NCBI GenBank assembly: GCA_029204225.1 | Contig: CM055103.1 | Location: 20,712,709 to 20,776,708, forward strand | Length of the DNA: 64,000 bases | Reading direction: 5' to 3' | Source: Diphasiastrum complanatum | Taxonomy: Eukaryota; Streptophyta; Lycopodiopsida; Lycopodiales; Lycopodiaceae | Part shown: piece by piece, positions 43,481 to 54,400 of the stretch | How positions within the stretch are numbered: position 1 is the first letter of the stretch | Layout of the letters: every line of letters starts with the position of its first letter | Made by a program: the position numbers and the translations under genes | Notes under the pieces: model-generated | Database searches by the model: none | What the model saw: only the letters and a program-made list of their open reading frames with translations | Told to the model about the DNA's origin: nothing

Positions 43481-44893
43481 CTATCAGTAGTGATACAGTA
43501 CTCGTCAGCATAGTCGTCTGCCTTCCCTTCGTCCAGTACTCGTCAGCCATCTGCTGGCACGCTTTTATGGCACTGCGTCCCTGCTTTACGGCTTTGCCTA
43601 CGTGTGTTTGTTGTTATATAACATATTTGTTGTACTAGTTTTGCTTTGAACAGCACTTGCATTGAAGATTCATCAAGAACCGCCACAAACTGATTGTACT
43701 CAAACGTGACGGCCCAATTGTGTTCTGAGCATGAAAGTTTCAAAGTAACTGTCTAAACATGAACATTGAAAACGATCGAGATTCGAGTTGGTTAATCAAA
43801 ATTTGATATGAACAAGAAATTGATTGACGCTGCAAATGAGGATCAAGCTTTCTTAATCAAGTATCAGAAGAATCGACTGAAGATTTGAAGCTAGTCAACG
43901 GAAATTGCTTGAAGCTGGGCCCTGGTTGCTGGCTGCTTGCTTGAGGATAAAGGACCAGCTGGCCCAGGGTTGTGCTTGCTGAAGGTGAAGGCTGTTCAAT
44001 GTTGAAGAATTAAGGCTCTTGGTAGGGCTAGGGTGGATTGCGAGTTGCGCGATAGGTGGACAGAAAATTGAAAATCACTCTTTTTCCTACGAGAAGCCAA
44101 AGAGCGTGATCATTGAATCGGTCACAAAACGCCGACTCTTCTGTCTATTTCTAGTTCCCGGCTCCGTCTCGTCATAAAAGACGAACGTGCATCCGATCGT
44201 GAATCGTCGTCACAGTCAGAATCAGGCACTGGATCTAATTCCCGAACATTTGAAGTTTGAACCTTTTTTTTATTACAATATTAGTTAAAGAAAGCATCAT
44301 GAATATCGTCACCCACCCTCCACGTCTACGCCCACGCCCATTTGCTTTTTTAGTAGTTGTGCACTCTGTGTGCGCTCGCGCGAGCTGTGGCCCTCAACAT
44401 CGTGGGACCTCATGCATCTCATATTTTTTGCCAGCATAATACTACATATGAATTACATTCATAAATTATTTTATTAACTCAATAAACCCACACCAACATT
44501 GCCACAACAGTGATGGTGGCCCACAGATCCAAGGGTTGGGCAATGGTAGCACTTTTGAAAAAACAGTGTCGCCATTGCTCACCATCTCCATTAGATGGAC
44601 ACTGCACCACCACTGCCATGCAAAATACGCTGCTCTCAATAAACCTATGTAGCCCAAGTTTTGTAAGGATCTTGCTTACTTTACTATTGTTGTAAAGCTG
44701 TCTTTACAAGCTTTACTTCCGACGCCATCTGCGCCAGCTATGTCTCCGGCGCCAGCAGCGCCCCTGCTGCTCCCGAGGCCAACGGCGCCGGCGCCGCTCC
44801 CGGCGCCACTGTGACCAGAATCCAGGCGGCACCAAGTTCCTATGGCTGAAAATCTTTGATCGGTTCTAGCGGAGTCCAGAGAGCTCAGATCGA
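43481..44893. other. Intergenic stretch with a GC-rich Pro/Ala-coding segment
   Basis: No retroelement domain is seen. 44720-44820 is far more GC-rich than its surroundings. On the plus strand it reads as a Pro-Ala-Ser-Thr-rich peptide (TPSAPAMSPAPAAP) that stops at 44812, reminiscent of arabinogalactan-protein repeats, but too short to call a gene. The minus strand of the same piece reads Gly/Ala-rich. Confidence 0.4.
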
Positions 44894-45932
44894 TGTGCAA
44901 TCACCTCACACGATCTAGGCATGATTAAAGGAAGCCTGGGGATCAATAAAATCTAGAGAGAGAAAATGACTTTCTAGAAAGAGAAAATCCTAGAGAGAGA
45001 AAAACGTGCTTTACCAGCTTGGGTAGAGTGCTTGGTATGAGGGGGGGTGCCGAATCACACCAATACTATAGGGGGGTGCGGGTTGCGACTCAGGGCGAGC
45101 TCCAACCAAGTCTCAACCTCCCTTGCTGGAATGTTATCATGGCTCTCGCCTTGGCATGCTAGCGCCCTAGAGACTAGGGTTGGTCACACACTCGAAATGT
45201 AACCTTCTTAGATTTATCAATAAAGTGGGATTTTTCTCAAACTGACTCTGATTACCTTCTGGGTTTCAGTGTTCGGTAAAAGCACTAGTTGTAAGGTCGC
45301 TTTCAAAATTTGTAACTTGGCACATAGCTGAGGGTCGTATCCCGGGACGCCAACGGTATGCCGTCGGGACCATTCGGTCCGTGGCGCCAGCGGTATGCTG
45401 TCGGGACCATTTGGTCCAGGAACTGGTTGTTTCCATATCTATCACGGCTTGTGGTTCTGAGTGTTCCTTGCATGAACGTGAATGGGTTAAGCTCTTGGGG
45501 AACGGGCTCTAATCTGTCGGCTGAGTTGGATGGCTTGCTTGGGTGGATGTTACTTGTTTATGGCTGTCCAGTCTGGCGTGGTGCCAGGTTGGCTTCCAGC
45601 GCTCGTGACGAAGCCTTTAGTTGGTTAAGTCTGATGTAAGTCAGACCGCTTGCTTGGAATGGGTGTTACTCGTTTGCAACAAAGCTTCGAGTTGGTTAAG
45701 TTTGATGTATGTCGGGCGGCTTGCTTGGAGGGAAGTCACCCACATCGGGACCCCCGATCTGGCATGGTGCCAGGTTGGATCTCAATGTTGGTTTTCGGAA
45801 CTTCAAGTTGGTTAAGTCTGATCGTTGTTGGCGAGTTGGCTGCTTGTATGTCAAGTGGGTTTGGATGGCAAGAGTTGAAGGCTGGGAAGCTAAGTCGTGG
45901 TTCCCGGCTCCCTTTGGGATGCCTGCACTACA
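44894..45932 (+). repeat. Element X left LTR (1039 bp)
   Basis: It starts TGTGCAATCACC and ends CTGCACTACA. It contains internal tandem duplications: a block with CGGTATGCCGTCGGGACCAT twice at 45350-45420, and three copies of a TTGGTTAAGTCTGAT block at 45621-45815. Confidence 0.8.
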
Positions 45933-46022
45933 TGTGGTATCAGAGCCGACTGGCCGGTCAGCTATGCGGATCTCTCAAAAATGGCCACAGTTTGGGGTTC
46001 ATCAAGACAACTGTTGTGCAAG

Positions 46023-46408
46023 GTGCTGCCCACAGTGTAAGCACGGGTGCGTCCACGGTCGGGGTGGTCGACAGAACGGGGGACTTGATGAGTCAAGGTG
46101 CTGCCCTTGAGGTGTAAGCATGGTCAGTTCTCGCGGTTCGGGCCTGGCGCTGTCTGCATGTAGGACAGATGAGGCAAAGTGCTGTCTAGGGAGGTGAAAG
46201 CACGGTCTGTATCTTGTGGGGTGTGAGGCGACATATTCGAACTGTACAGGTTACCCATTGATACAGAGATGCTGCTTGAATTCGGGTGTAAAGCACGGGT
46301 GGTTAGCTGCCGGTGCGGGATAGCTGCCGATCGTTTAGCTATAAGGGCTATCGACCAAAAAGTGGTGGGGTGTGACTGAGGCAATGTGCTGTTTAATGGT
46401 GAAAGCAC
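46023..46408 (+). repeat. Five hairpin repeats in the leader of element X
   Basis: Units at 46023-46044, 46098-46121, 46179-46203, 46269-46296 and 46386-46408. Each begins (G/A)TGCTG and ends AAGCA(C/T), so GTGCT pairs with AGCAC around a 12-18 nt loop containing GTG(T/A)A. Spacing is 75-117 bp. Confidence 0.85.
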
Positions 46409-46415
46409 GGATCGA

Positions 46416-46715
46416 TGTGCAATCACCTCACACGATCTAGGCATGATTAAAGGAAGCCTGGGGATCAATAAAATCTAGAGAGAGAGAGAGAGAATGACTT
46501 TCTAGAAAGAGAAAATCCTAGAGAGAGAAAAACGTGCTTTACCAGCTTGGGTAGAGTGCTTGGTATGAGGGAGGGTGCCGAATCACACCAATACTATAGG
46601 GGAGTGCGGGTTGCGACTCAGGGCGAGCTCCAACCAAGTCTCAACCTCCCTTGCTGGAATGTTGTCATGGCTCTCACCTTGGCATGCTAGCACCCCGGAG
46701 ACTAGGGTCGGTCAC
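46416..46715 (+). repeat. Element X right LTR, first part
   Basis: It matches 44894-45190 and is interrupted at the GTCAC target (46711-46715) of the chromovirus; it continues at 51786. Confidence 0.82.
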
Positions 46716-47028
46716 TGTTGCGCCGGCGCCTCAAAGGGCGCTGGGACTTAGTTTTTATTTTGCTGATTAAGCCTGGCAAGCCTGGCAGAATCAGTCTGGC
46801 TCCCAGACATGGGTCCCGGGAGCCGTTCCGGTGGCAGAATCAACTTGCTTCCTGACTAGGCCATGACTCGAGCTCCAGAGCTAGCTCATGACTTGTGACT
46901 ACTTGACTGGCTCACCACAGGTCGGAGGCTCAGTCCTTGACGTTCTAACTTGCTCTGGGACCTTAGGGAGTGTCACCCCTTAGAGTCTTACAGGGCACGT
47001 TGGGTGCACCTGAGCCAGCTTTACAACA
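46716..47028 (-). repeat. Chromovirus 3' LTR (313 bp)
   Basis: Plus-strand ends are TGTTGCGCCGGCG and GCTTTACAACA. The purine tract GAGGGGAGGA (minus strand, 47029-47038) is directly next to it. Confidence 0.92.
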
Positions 47029-47269
47029 TCCTCCCCTCGTTTGAAAAAGCTGATGTCTTCATCAGGGCCAAACTAGACCTAGGACGTATGGCACGGGCTT
47101 AATTCACCGGCCTTAGCAACTTTGAATTACAAAATACATTGGCAGTAGCACAGGAAAAGTGTAGATAAAGTTCACTTACGTAAAACCTGTGTAAAGCTGC
47201 AAGTGATTTATTGGCAAACTTAAGAAAAATACCGGAAAGTTCCTTGAACTTCAGAATGGCCATGAGTGT

Positions 47270-50200
47270 TTATGTAAGAGGCATGCCGCCAGGTAGTGCT
47301 TTGTGTGCCGATCTGGGAAAACGGCTATTGCGTTGGTTCTTCTGCAGATAATCTGCTAGTACTTCAGGGGCTCCCTCCTTAAGTTTGTCTTCGTACTCCC
47401 AAGAAGCCTCAATAAGTGGAGCCCGTAGCCACTTCACTAAATATTCACGTTGAACGCCAGTTCGCTTTCTATGTGTCAATATTTGTTCTGGTACAAGCTG
47501 CCTCTTCGTATCATTAAGTGTCGTTGGTGGGTGACGGAGTTCGTGTTGCCGATCAAATCGCTCATCTGGTTTGTACCGTTTGAGTAATGAGATATGAAAC
47601 ACATTGTGTATATCCAAGCTGGATGGCAGCGCTAATCGATAAGCCACTGGGTTGATCTTCTTGGTGACATAATATGGTCCCGCATAAGGTCGAGCAAACT
47701 TATGAGAAAAACCTTTTGGTAGCGCAATGTTCTTTGTGTTCAGCCATACTTGATCACCTTCCTCAAATTCCAGTTCTCGTCGATGTGGGTTTACGTCAGC
47801 TGCCATACTCCTTTGTGACTGCTCTAAAAACGCCTTCACCTCGGTCAGCTTTGTGTGCCACTCATTGATGAATTCCTCTACAGTGGGTACTGGTGTTTCA
47901 TGCACGCCTGTAAGAAAAGAGCTTGGAACAATCGGTAGCCGACCATTGCTTATCTCGAAGGGTGCCCTTCCAGTAGATCTGTTCACTTGGTTGTTATGTG
48001 CAAACTCGAGAATATCCAAGTAGTTGACCCAATCGGATTGGTCCCAAGCGACATAATTTCGTAAATATTGTTCAATCTGTCGATTGACTCGTTCCGTTTG
48101 CCCATCTGTCTAAGGATGATATGCAGTACTGAAATTCAATCCGGTTCCCACGAGGCGAAATAGACAAGTCCAAAACTTTCCGACGAACTTGGTGTCTCGG
48201 TCAGAAATAATCGTTCTAGGCAGGCCGTGGTATTTGAAAACACATTTGAAAAATAACCTTGCCACTTCTTCAGCTGTCACTGAACTTTTAGTTGGTACTA
48301 GATGAACTTGCTTTGAAAAGCGGTCAACCACCACATAAATTGAGTCGAATCCTTGGCACCATGGTAGTTGAACAATAAAATCCATGCTCACCGAATCCCA
48401 TGGGTATGCTGGTACCGGTAATGGTTGGAGTAGTCCAGCCGGAGCTAGCGGTTCCACCTTCACTTGTTGACATGTCGGGCATGTTTGTACATAGGATTCA
48501 ACGTCTGCCCACATACTTGGCCAATAGAAGCCTCTTTTGAGAAGTTCATACATGCGATTCACCCCTGGATGCCCGGCGGCTAGTACGTCATGATGTTCTC
48601 GCAAGACTTTCTTCCTCAGGTTGATGTTGTCTGGGACATATACTCTGCGTTGTTTATAAACAACCATTTGATCTTTCCAAGTGAAATGTTTATGAGGCTT
48701 TCCCAGCTGGAATTCGATCATTAAGTCCTTCGCCAACGCATCTACACCATAATTCTCTCTGATTTCTTGGAGTAGGCCAGTCACCTGAGTTGTCACTGTT
48801 GCCATCAAGTGTTCTTGTCTACTTAGTGCGTCCGCCACCACATTGTTCTTTCCCGCCGTGTGTAAAATGTCTATATTGAATTTTGAGAGAAAGTTTTGCC
48901 ATCGCATTTGCTTTGGCGTGACCATACCTTGGGATGAGAAGTACTTGAGTGATACATTATCAGTGAACGCCTTAAAGGGTTTTCCTGCCACATAATGTCT
49001 CCAATGCTCCACTGCTTGGACTACTGCGACCATTTCTTTTTCATGAGTTGGCCATCGTCGCTCTACGTCACTCAATTTCTTTGAAAAATATGCAACAGGT
49101 TTTCCGTCTTGCATTAGCACGGCCCCAATAGCAAAGTTCGACGCATTTGTATGTATTTCAAAAGGTTTGCTAAAGTCTGGTAAGGCAAGGATGGGTTCTT
49201 GAGTGATCCGTCGTTTTAGTTCTTGGAACGCTGCTTCACATTCCGGTGTCCATGTCATCTTCAGATGAGTCTTGGTCTGCTCCAACAGTGGTGCCACAAT
49301 TTTGCTAAATGCCTCAATGAATCTCCTGTAAAAGTTACATAAGCCCACAAAGGATTTGATGCCATGAACAGTTTTAGGTGCTAGCCAATCCAAGATAGCC
49401 TTGATCTTCTTAGGATCCATTCGAATCCGTCCGTGGCCTATAACATGTCCAAGGAAGTCAACTTCCTCCACCACAAACTCACATTTCTCTCTTTTCGCGA
49501 ACAAGCAGTTCCTCCTCAGTCGTTGGAGAACTGTCCTTAAATGTTGAATGTGATCTTTAAGGTTCCGGCTAAATACTAATATGTCATCAATGTACACAAT
49601 GACGAATTCATCCAGGCAGTCTTGAAATATATTGTTCATCAACGTGCAAAAAGTAGCTGGTGCGTTTGTTAGACCGAATGGCATCACTAGGAACTCGTGA
49701 CTTCCGTACCGCGTTCGAAACGCCGTTTTGTGCTCATCACCTTTAGCTATTCGAATTTGATGATATCCAGATCTGAGATCTATTCGGCTAAAGTATTTGG
49801 CATGTTTGAGTTGGTCGAATAGGTCATCAATTCTAGGCATGGGGTACTTGTTCTTGATGGTACTCTTGTTAAGCATGCGATAATCCACACACATTCAAAG
49901 AGTTTTGTCTTCCTTTTCCACGAACAACACTGGGGCTCCAAAAGGTGAAGCGCTAGGTCTAATAAAACCTTTGTCTATCAATTCACCAAGTTGTCATTTC
50001 AGTTCCGCCAACTCTTCTTGTGACATTCTGTAGGGTGCTCGTGAAGTTGGCTCAGTTCCTGGTACCAGCTCAATTTTATGGTCCACTGGTCTTCGAGGAG
50101 GTAGCTTAGCTGGGAGTTCCTCCGGGAACACATCGCTAAATTCTTCTAACAGATCTGCCACTTCTTTTGGCAAGTTTTCTTGTCGCACGCTTTTCCCTTC

Positions 50201-50752
50201 TGGGACTTCTCGACAGATGCAAAGAAAGCACTTTGACCTTTTCCCTTTCGCCATTCTTTTCATCACTAATGCTGCAACCAGATTTTGTTCAATATCGGTA
50301 TCCTTAGCATTTCCTCCGGGCAGGGATTTTGTCACGCAGATTTGTCCCTTATAATCCAAGAGGACCAAGTTTGAGCTCCTACCCAAAACTGCGATACAGT
50401 GTTCATTTAACCAAGGGAGGCCCAAAATCACATCAAAGGCATCCATCTCTAAAATCACAAAGCTAAGTTTAGCCTTCCATCTTCCAATCTGCACCGGGAT
50501 GTTCAATGTCGCTTTGTCTGCATCTAGTGTTCCCTTCGATGTTTCTACCTTGAGAGTAGATGTAACATTCCTGGTCGGCAAGCTGAATTGTTCCACTACG
50601 CTCCTTGAGATATAGTTAGGTGAAGCTCCGGAGTCGATCATGAAATCTGACTTCCTCCCCGCGATCTTTCCTGATAAGAATAACAATCTTGAACCAATCT
50701 TGGGGGTTTCCCCATGGAAGTTCCTTTCCATACTTGTGCGTCGTCCACTCAT
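47270..50752 (-). pseudogene. Chromovirus pol: protease, RT, RNase H, integrase, chromodomain
   Basis: One frame of 1161 codons. The protease shows MIDSGASPNYIS near codon 40 and VILGLPWL. RT shows [45 protein letters not shown] and an intact YIDD. RNase H shows [13 protein letters not shown], where the catalytic Asp is Asn, and the TDNVSLKY block. Integrase shows [20 protein letters not shown] with CPTCQQVK (HHCC), then [15 protein letters not shown] and QTERVNR (DDE). A GPY/F-like YAGPYYVTKKI block follows, and at the C-terminus a chromodomain-like YLVKWLRAPLIEASWE. Stops are TGA at about 49991-49993, TGA at about 49895-49897 and TAG at about 48107-48109. Chromodomains steer integration toward heterochromatin marks (family knowledge). 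Confidence 0.92.
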
Positions 50753-50990
50753 AAATGTAAGCTCCTCTCACAACTCCCAACTAGATCAGATCACCTAGAT
50801 CAAAAGAAGTAGTCAGGGATAATTCAGGTCCAGGCAAGCACACCACAAACGAACATACCAACCAAAGCTAAACAGAGGATCCCTCTCAAGTCACATTCCC
50901 CTTGAGACCGGACGTAGGATCTTTGCCTAGCCGCGCCCACAGAAATCTATCACAGAATTAGCCCACGGGGAAACGTCCATCCAACCATCC

Positions 50991-51376
50991 GTGCTTTCAC
51001 CATTAAGCAGCACATTGCCTCAGTCATGTCCCACCACTTTTTGGTCGATAGCCCTTATAGCTAAACGATCGGCAGCTATCCCGCACCGGCAGCTAACCAC
51101 CCGTGCTTTACACCCGAATTCGAGCAGCATCTCTGTATCAATGGTTAACCCGTACAGTTCGAATATGTCGCCCCGCACCCCACAAGGTACAGACCGTGCT
51201 TTCACCTACCTAGGCAGCACTTTGCCTCATCCGTCCTACGTGCAGACAGCGCCAGGCCCGAACCGCGAGAACTGACCGTGCTTACACCTCGACGGCAGCA
51301 CTTTGACTTATCAAGTCCCCCGTTCTGCCGACCACCCCGACCGTGGACGCACCCGTGCTTACACTCTGGGCAGCAC
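50991..51376 (-). repeat. Five hairpin repeats in the chromovirus leader
   Basis: Units at 50991-51013, 51103-51130, 51196-51220, 51278-51301 and 51355-51376. On the minus strand each reads (G/A)TGCTGC..., then AAGCAC. They correspond in number, order and spacing to those of element X. Short ORFs here are incidental. Confidence 0.87.
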
Positions 51377-51452
51377 CTTGCGCAACGGTTGTCCTGACAA
51401 ATCCCAAAAACGTGGCCATCCCTGTGAGACTTGCGTAGCTGACCGGCTAGTC

Positions 51453-51465
51453 GGCTCTGATACCA
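51453..51465 (-). other. Chromovirus primer-binding site
   Basis: The minus strand reads TGGTATCAGAGCC after a TG spacer. The same TG spacer and site occur in element X. Confidence 0.9.
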
Positions 51466-51467
51466 CA

Positions 51468-51780
51468 TGTTGCGCCGGCGCCTCAAAGGGCGCTGGGACT
51501 TAGTTTTTATTTTGCTGATTAAGCCTGGCAAGCCTGGCAGAATCAGTCTGGCTCCCGGACATGGGTCCCGGGAGCCGTTTCGGTGGCAGAATCAACTTGC
51601 TTCCTGACTAGGCCATGACTCGAGCTCCAGAGCTAGCTCATGACTTGTGACTACTTGACTGGCTCACCACAGGTCGGAGGCTCAGTCCTTGACGTTCTAA
51701 CTTGCTCTGGGACCTTAGGGAGTGTCACCCCTTAGAGTCTTACAGGGCACGTTGGGTGCACCTGAGTCACCTTTACAACA
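51468..51780 (-). repeat. Chromovirus 5' LTR (313 bp)
   Basis: Four substitutions from its partner, two of them in the last 13 bp. The inner end is followed by a two-base spacer and the primer-binding site. Confidence 0.92.
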
Positions 51781-51785
51781 GTCAC

Positions 51786-52530
51786 ACACTTGAAATGTAA
51801 CCTTCTCAGATTTATCAATAAAGTGGGATTTTTCTCAAACTGACTCTGATTACTTTCTGGGTTTCAGTGTTCGGTAAAAGTGCCAGTTGTAAGGCCGCTT
51901 TCAAAATTTTTAACTTGGCACATAGCTGAGGGTCGTATCCCGGGACGCCAGCGGTATGCCGTCGGGACCATTCGGTCCGTGGCGCCAGCGGTATGCTGTC
52001 GGGACCATTTGGTCCAGGAACTGGTTGTTTCCATATCTGTCGCGGCTTGTGGTTCTGAGTGTTCCTTGCATGAACGTGAATGGGTTAAGCTCTTGGAGAA
52101 CGGGCTCTAACCTGTCGGCTGAGTTGGATGGCTTGCTTGGGTGGATGTTACCTGTTTATGGCTGTCCAGTCTGGCGTGGCGTTAGGTTGGCTTCCAGCGC
52201 TCGTGACGAAGCTTTCAGTTGGTTAAGTCTGATGTAAGTCAGACCGCTTGCTTGGAATGGATGTTACTCGTTTGTAACGAAGCTTCGAGTTGGTTAAGTT
52301 TGATGTATGTCGGGCGGCTTGCTTGGAGGGAAGTCACCCACATCGGGACCCCCCATCTGGCATGGCGCCAGGTTTGATCTCGATGTTGGTTTTTAGAACT
52401 TCAAGCTGGTTAAGTCTGATCGTTGTTGGCGACTTGGCTGCTTGTATGTCAAGTGGGTTTGGATGGCAAGAATTGAAGGCTGGGAAGCTAAGTCGTGGTT
52501 CCCGGCTCCCTTTGGGATGCCTGCGCTACA
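51786..52530 (+). repeat. Element X right LTR, second part
   Basis: It matches 45192-45932 with few substitutions, including the same internal tandem blocks, and ends CTGCGCTACA. The short ORFs here (for example 51956-52237) mirror those of the left LTR and are not genes. Confidence 0.82.
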
Positions 52531-52739
52531 ACTATGCACAAATTTCCTCCATATAAAAATGGCAAACGTAAAAGAATTTGCATTTAAAACAAGTTATCGA
52601 TTTCTTGAAAGTCAATTTTTTGTAAGTCTTTTATCGATTTTCGATGAAAGATGCACGTTCCATTCTCAAGTGATGCCGACTTTCCCGAACACTGTTAGGA
52701 CCTGCTTTAAAGTTTTGATAAAATTTAACACAGGGAAAT

Positions 52740-54400
52740 AAATGGCACTGTAACTGCTGGTCTCTTGAGTGAGATACGTAATAAGAGTTGTTTGCAATAT
52801 AAACTATTAGCTCGACTGGGTGGAGCTAAATACTTCACAAAAATAGATCTTAGAACAACATACCATCAAATTAAAATTCATTCAAGTGATGTGCAGAAAA
52901 TCGATTTTTGGACGAGAATCGAACATTATGAGTTCTTAGTTGACTTATGCACATATGGCATTTTAACAAATGATGAGCAATCATTTTTGTCTATATCTAG
53001 GTTAATTCAAAGTTATATTTCGAGATGATATCCTTATTTATAGGAACTATTGAGGAGCATGTAAATCATATTAAAATTATCTTTTGCATTCTCAAGAGAA
53101 AAAAAATTATGAAAAAAAATCCAAGTATTAATTTTTTAAACATGAATTAGTATATTTTGGTTATAAGATCACCCCTAAAGAATTGAAGATAGACAAAGAT
53201 AATTTCAAGAAAGTGGTTAAGTTGTGGCTAAAACCAAAAACTATTAGAGAAGTAAAATCTTTTCTCGGATTTACAATTTTCTTTTGGAGAGTTTGAGAGG
53301 ATTATGTAAAAGTTGCAGCACATCTTAATAATTTGACAAAAGGTAGAGTTAACAAGAAGAAGAGAGGTCAACTTAGTTCACCTATTGAACGTAATGAAAA
53401 ACTGAACCAATGTTTTGAGAAGCTCAAAAGTCTAATTTCTCCAACTTTTGGTTTACATATCATGGATCCATATTTGTCTTATGTCATTAGAACCGACGCA
53501 AGTGATCTATGTTTGGAGCAATGCTTTTATAAAATGATAAGCGATAGTGTTTGAGACGAATGAGCTCATTGGACCTCAATTGCAATATACAGCTCAAGAA
53601 AGGGATTATTTGTTGTGATTCATGCACTTAAAACCACCTTGAGACATTATCTATATGGTAATAAGTACATAGTGTATACCTATCATCAGTCCATAAAATA
53701 ATTTTGCAATCAACATGATTTAATGGGTTGTAAATCTTGATAGATTGAGCTTATGCAAGAATTTGATTATGAGAACTGACATATCAAAGGTAGCTCTAAC
53801 CAAGTTCCATATGCTCTTAGTTGGATTGGTGAATTAAATGAACTTCATTCACTCAAATTTCGACAAATGTATATTTCTCATTGAGAGGAAAGTATGAAAG
53901 TGATTCTCATTTTGGTTGGATATGGAAGTTGGTAAAGACCAAAATGATGAGAATGCAATTGAGATGGACTTATAGAGATTTTAGTGGTCTAAGAAAAATA
54001 AGAAAATTATAGCACAGCTTGCCAGTCAAAATGGGTTTCCATTTCAAAATGGAAAAGTTTGTGTACCAACGGATAATGAGTTAAAGAAGAGAATTGTTTT
54101 GATGACATACCCTATGCAGGTCATCCAGATATGACTTTAGAATTGGTCAAAAGAGAGTTTTATTGGCCAAACTCAAGCCATATGTCGAGTATTATGTGGT
54201 TAAGTATAAACCATATGAGCTGGAGCGTTATTACAATTCTTCAATATTTCTCAAAAGAGATGAGAAAATATATTTTTGAATTTTGTAGTTGAACTTTCTA
54301 AAACCCAACTGGAAAATGATTTCATTTGGATTGTAGTGGACAAGTTAACTAAGTTAACTACATCCATATCAGTTAAGTCAACTACAAAGGCTTCGGATTC
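52740..54400 (+). pseudogene. Decayed gypsy RT, RNase H and integrase
   Basis: 52790-52950 shows RT (LLARLGGAKYFTKIDLRTTY, then EHYEFLVD). 53140-53300 shows the ITPKELKIDK and REVKSFLGF blocks. 53400-53550 shows the RNase H start (SYVIRTDASDLCL). 53560-53850 has further RNase H pieces in other frames. About 54290-54380 has an integrase block (NDFIWIVVDKLTKLT). The pieces are in the right order but in changing frames with many stops. The motif style (GGAKYF.KIDL) is that of chromovirus-like gypsy. It is much older than the element at 46716. No LTRs are seen. Confidence 0.75.

Larger units (their letters stand above)
46716..51780 (-). mobile_element. Ty3/gypsy chromovirus, young, without gag
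   Basis: A 5065-bp element with 313-bp LTRs (46716-47028 and 51468-51780) that differ at four positions (98.7 percent). It is flanked by perfect GTCAC duplications (46711-46715 and 51781-51785). Primer-binding site and polypurine tract are in place. One minus-strand frame from 50752 to 47270 encodes protease, RT, RNase H, integrase and a C-terminal chromodomain, broken only by three stops. Between the primer site and the protease there are only 700 bp, with no Gag. It needs Gag from elsewhere or is a deletion derivative. It sits in the right LTR of element X. Confidence 0.93.
44894..52530 (+). mobile_element. Coding-poor LTR element X, interrupted by a chromovirus
   Basis: The left LTR is 44894-45932. 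The primer-binding site TGGTATCAGAGCC is at 45935-45947. The interior is only 483 bp (45933-46415). The right LTR is 46416-46715 plus 51786-52530, which becomes contiguous when the chromovirus and one GTCAC copy are removed (about 1045 bp). The interior codes for nothing and equals the first 480 bp of the chromovirus leader. No target duplication is found (ATCGA left, ACTAT right). ATCGA also precedes the right LTR, so a deletion or ectopic exchange at a GATCGATG microhomology is likely. It would depend on proteins from another element. Confidence 0.75.

Noticed and set aside
45358-46117. Several 90-155 codon ORFs in element X
   Set aside because: They recur in the second LTR at 51880-52556, have no domain, and lie over LTR and leader sequence.
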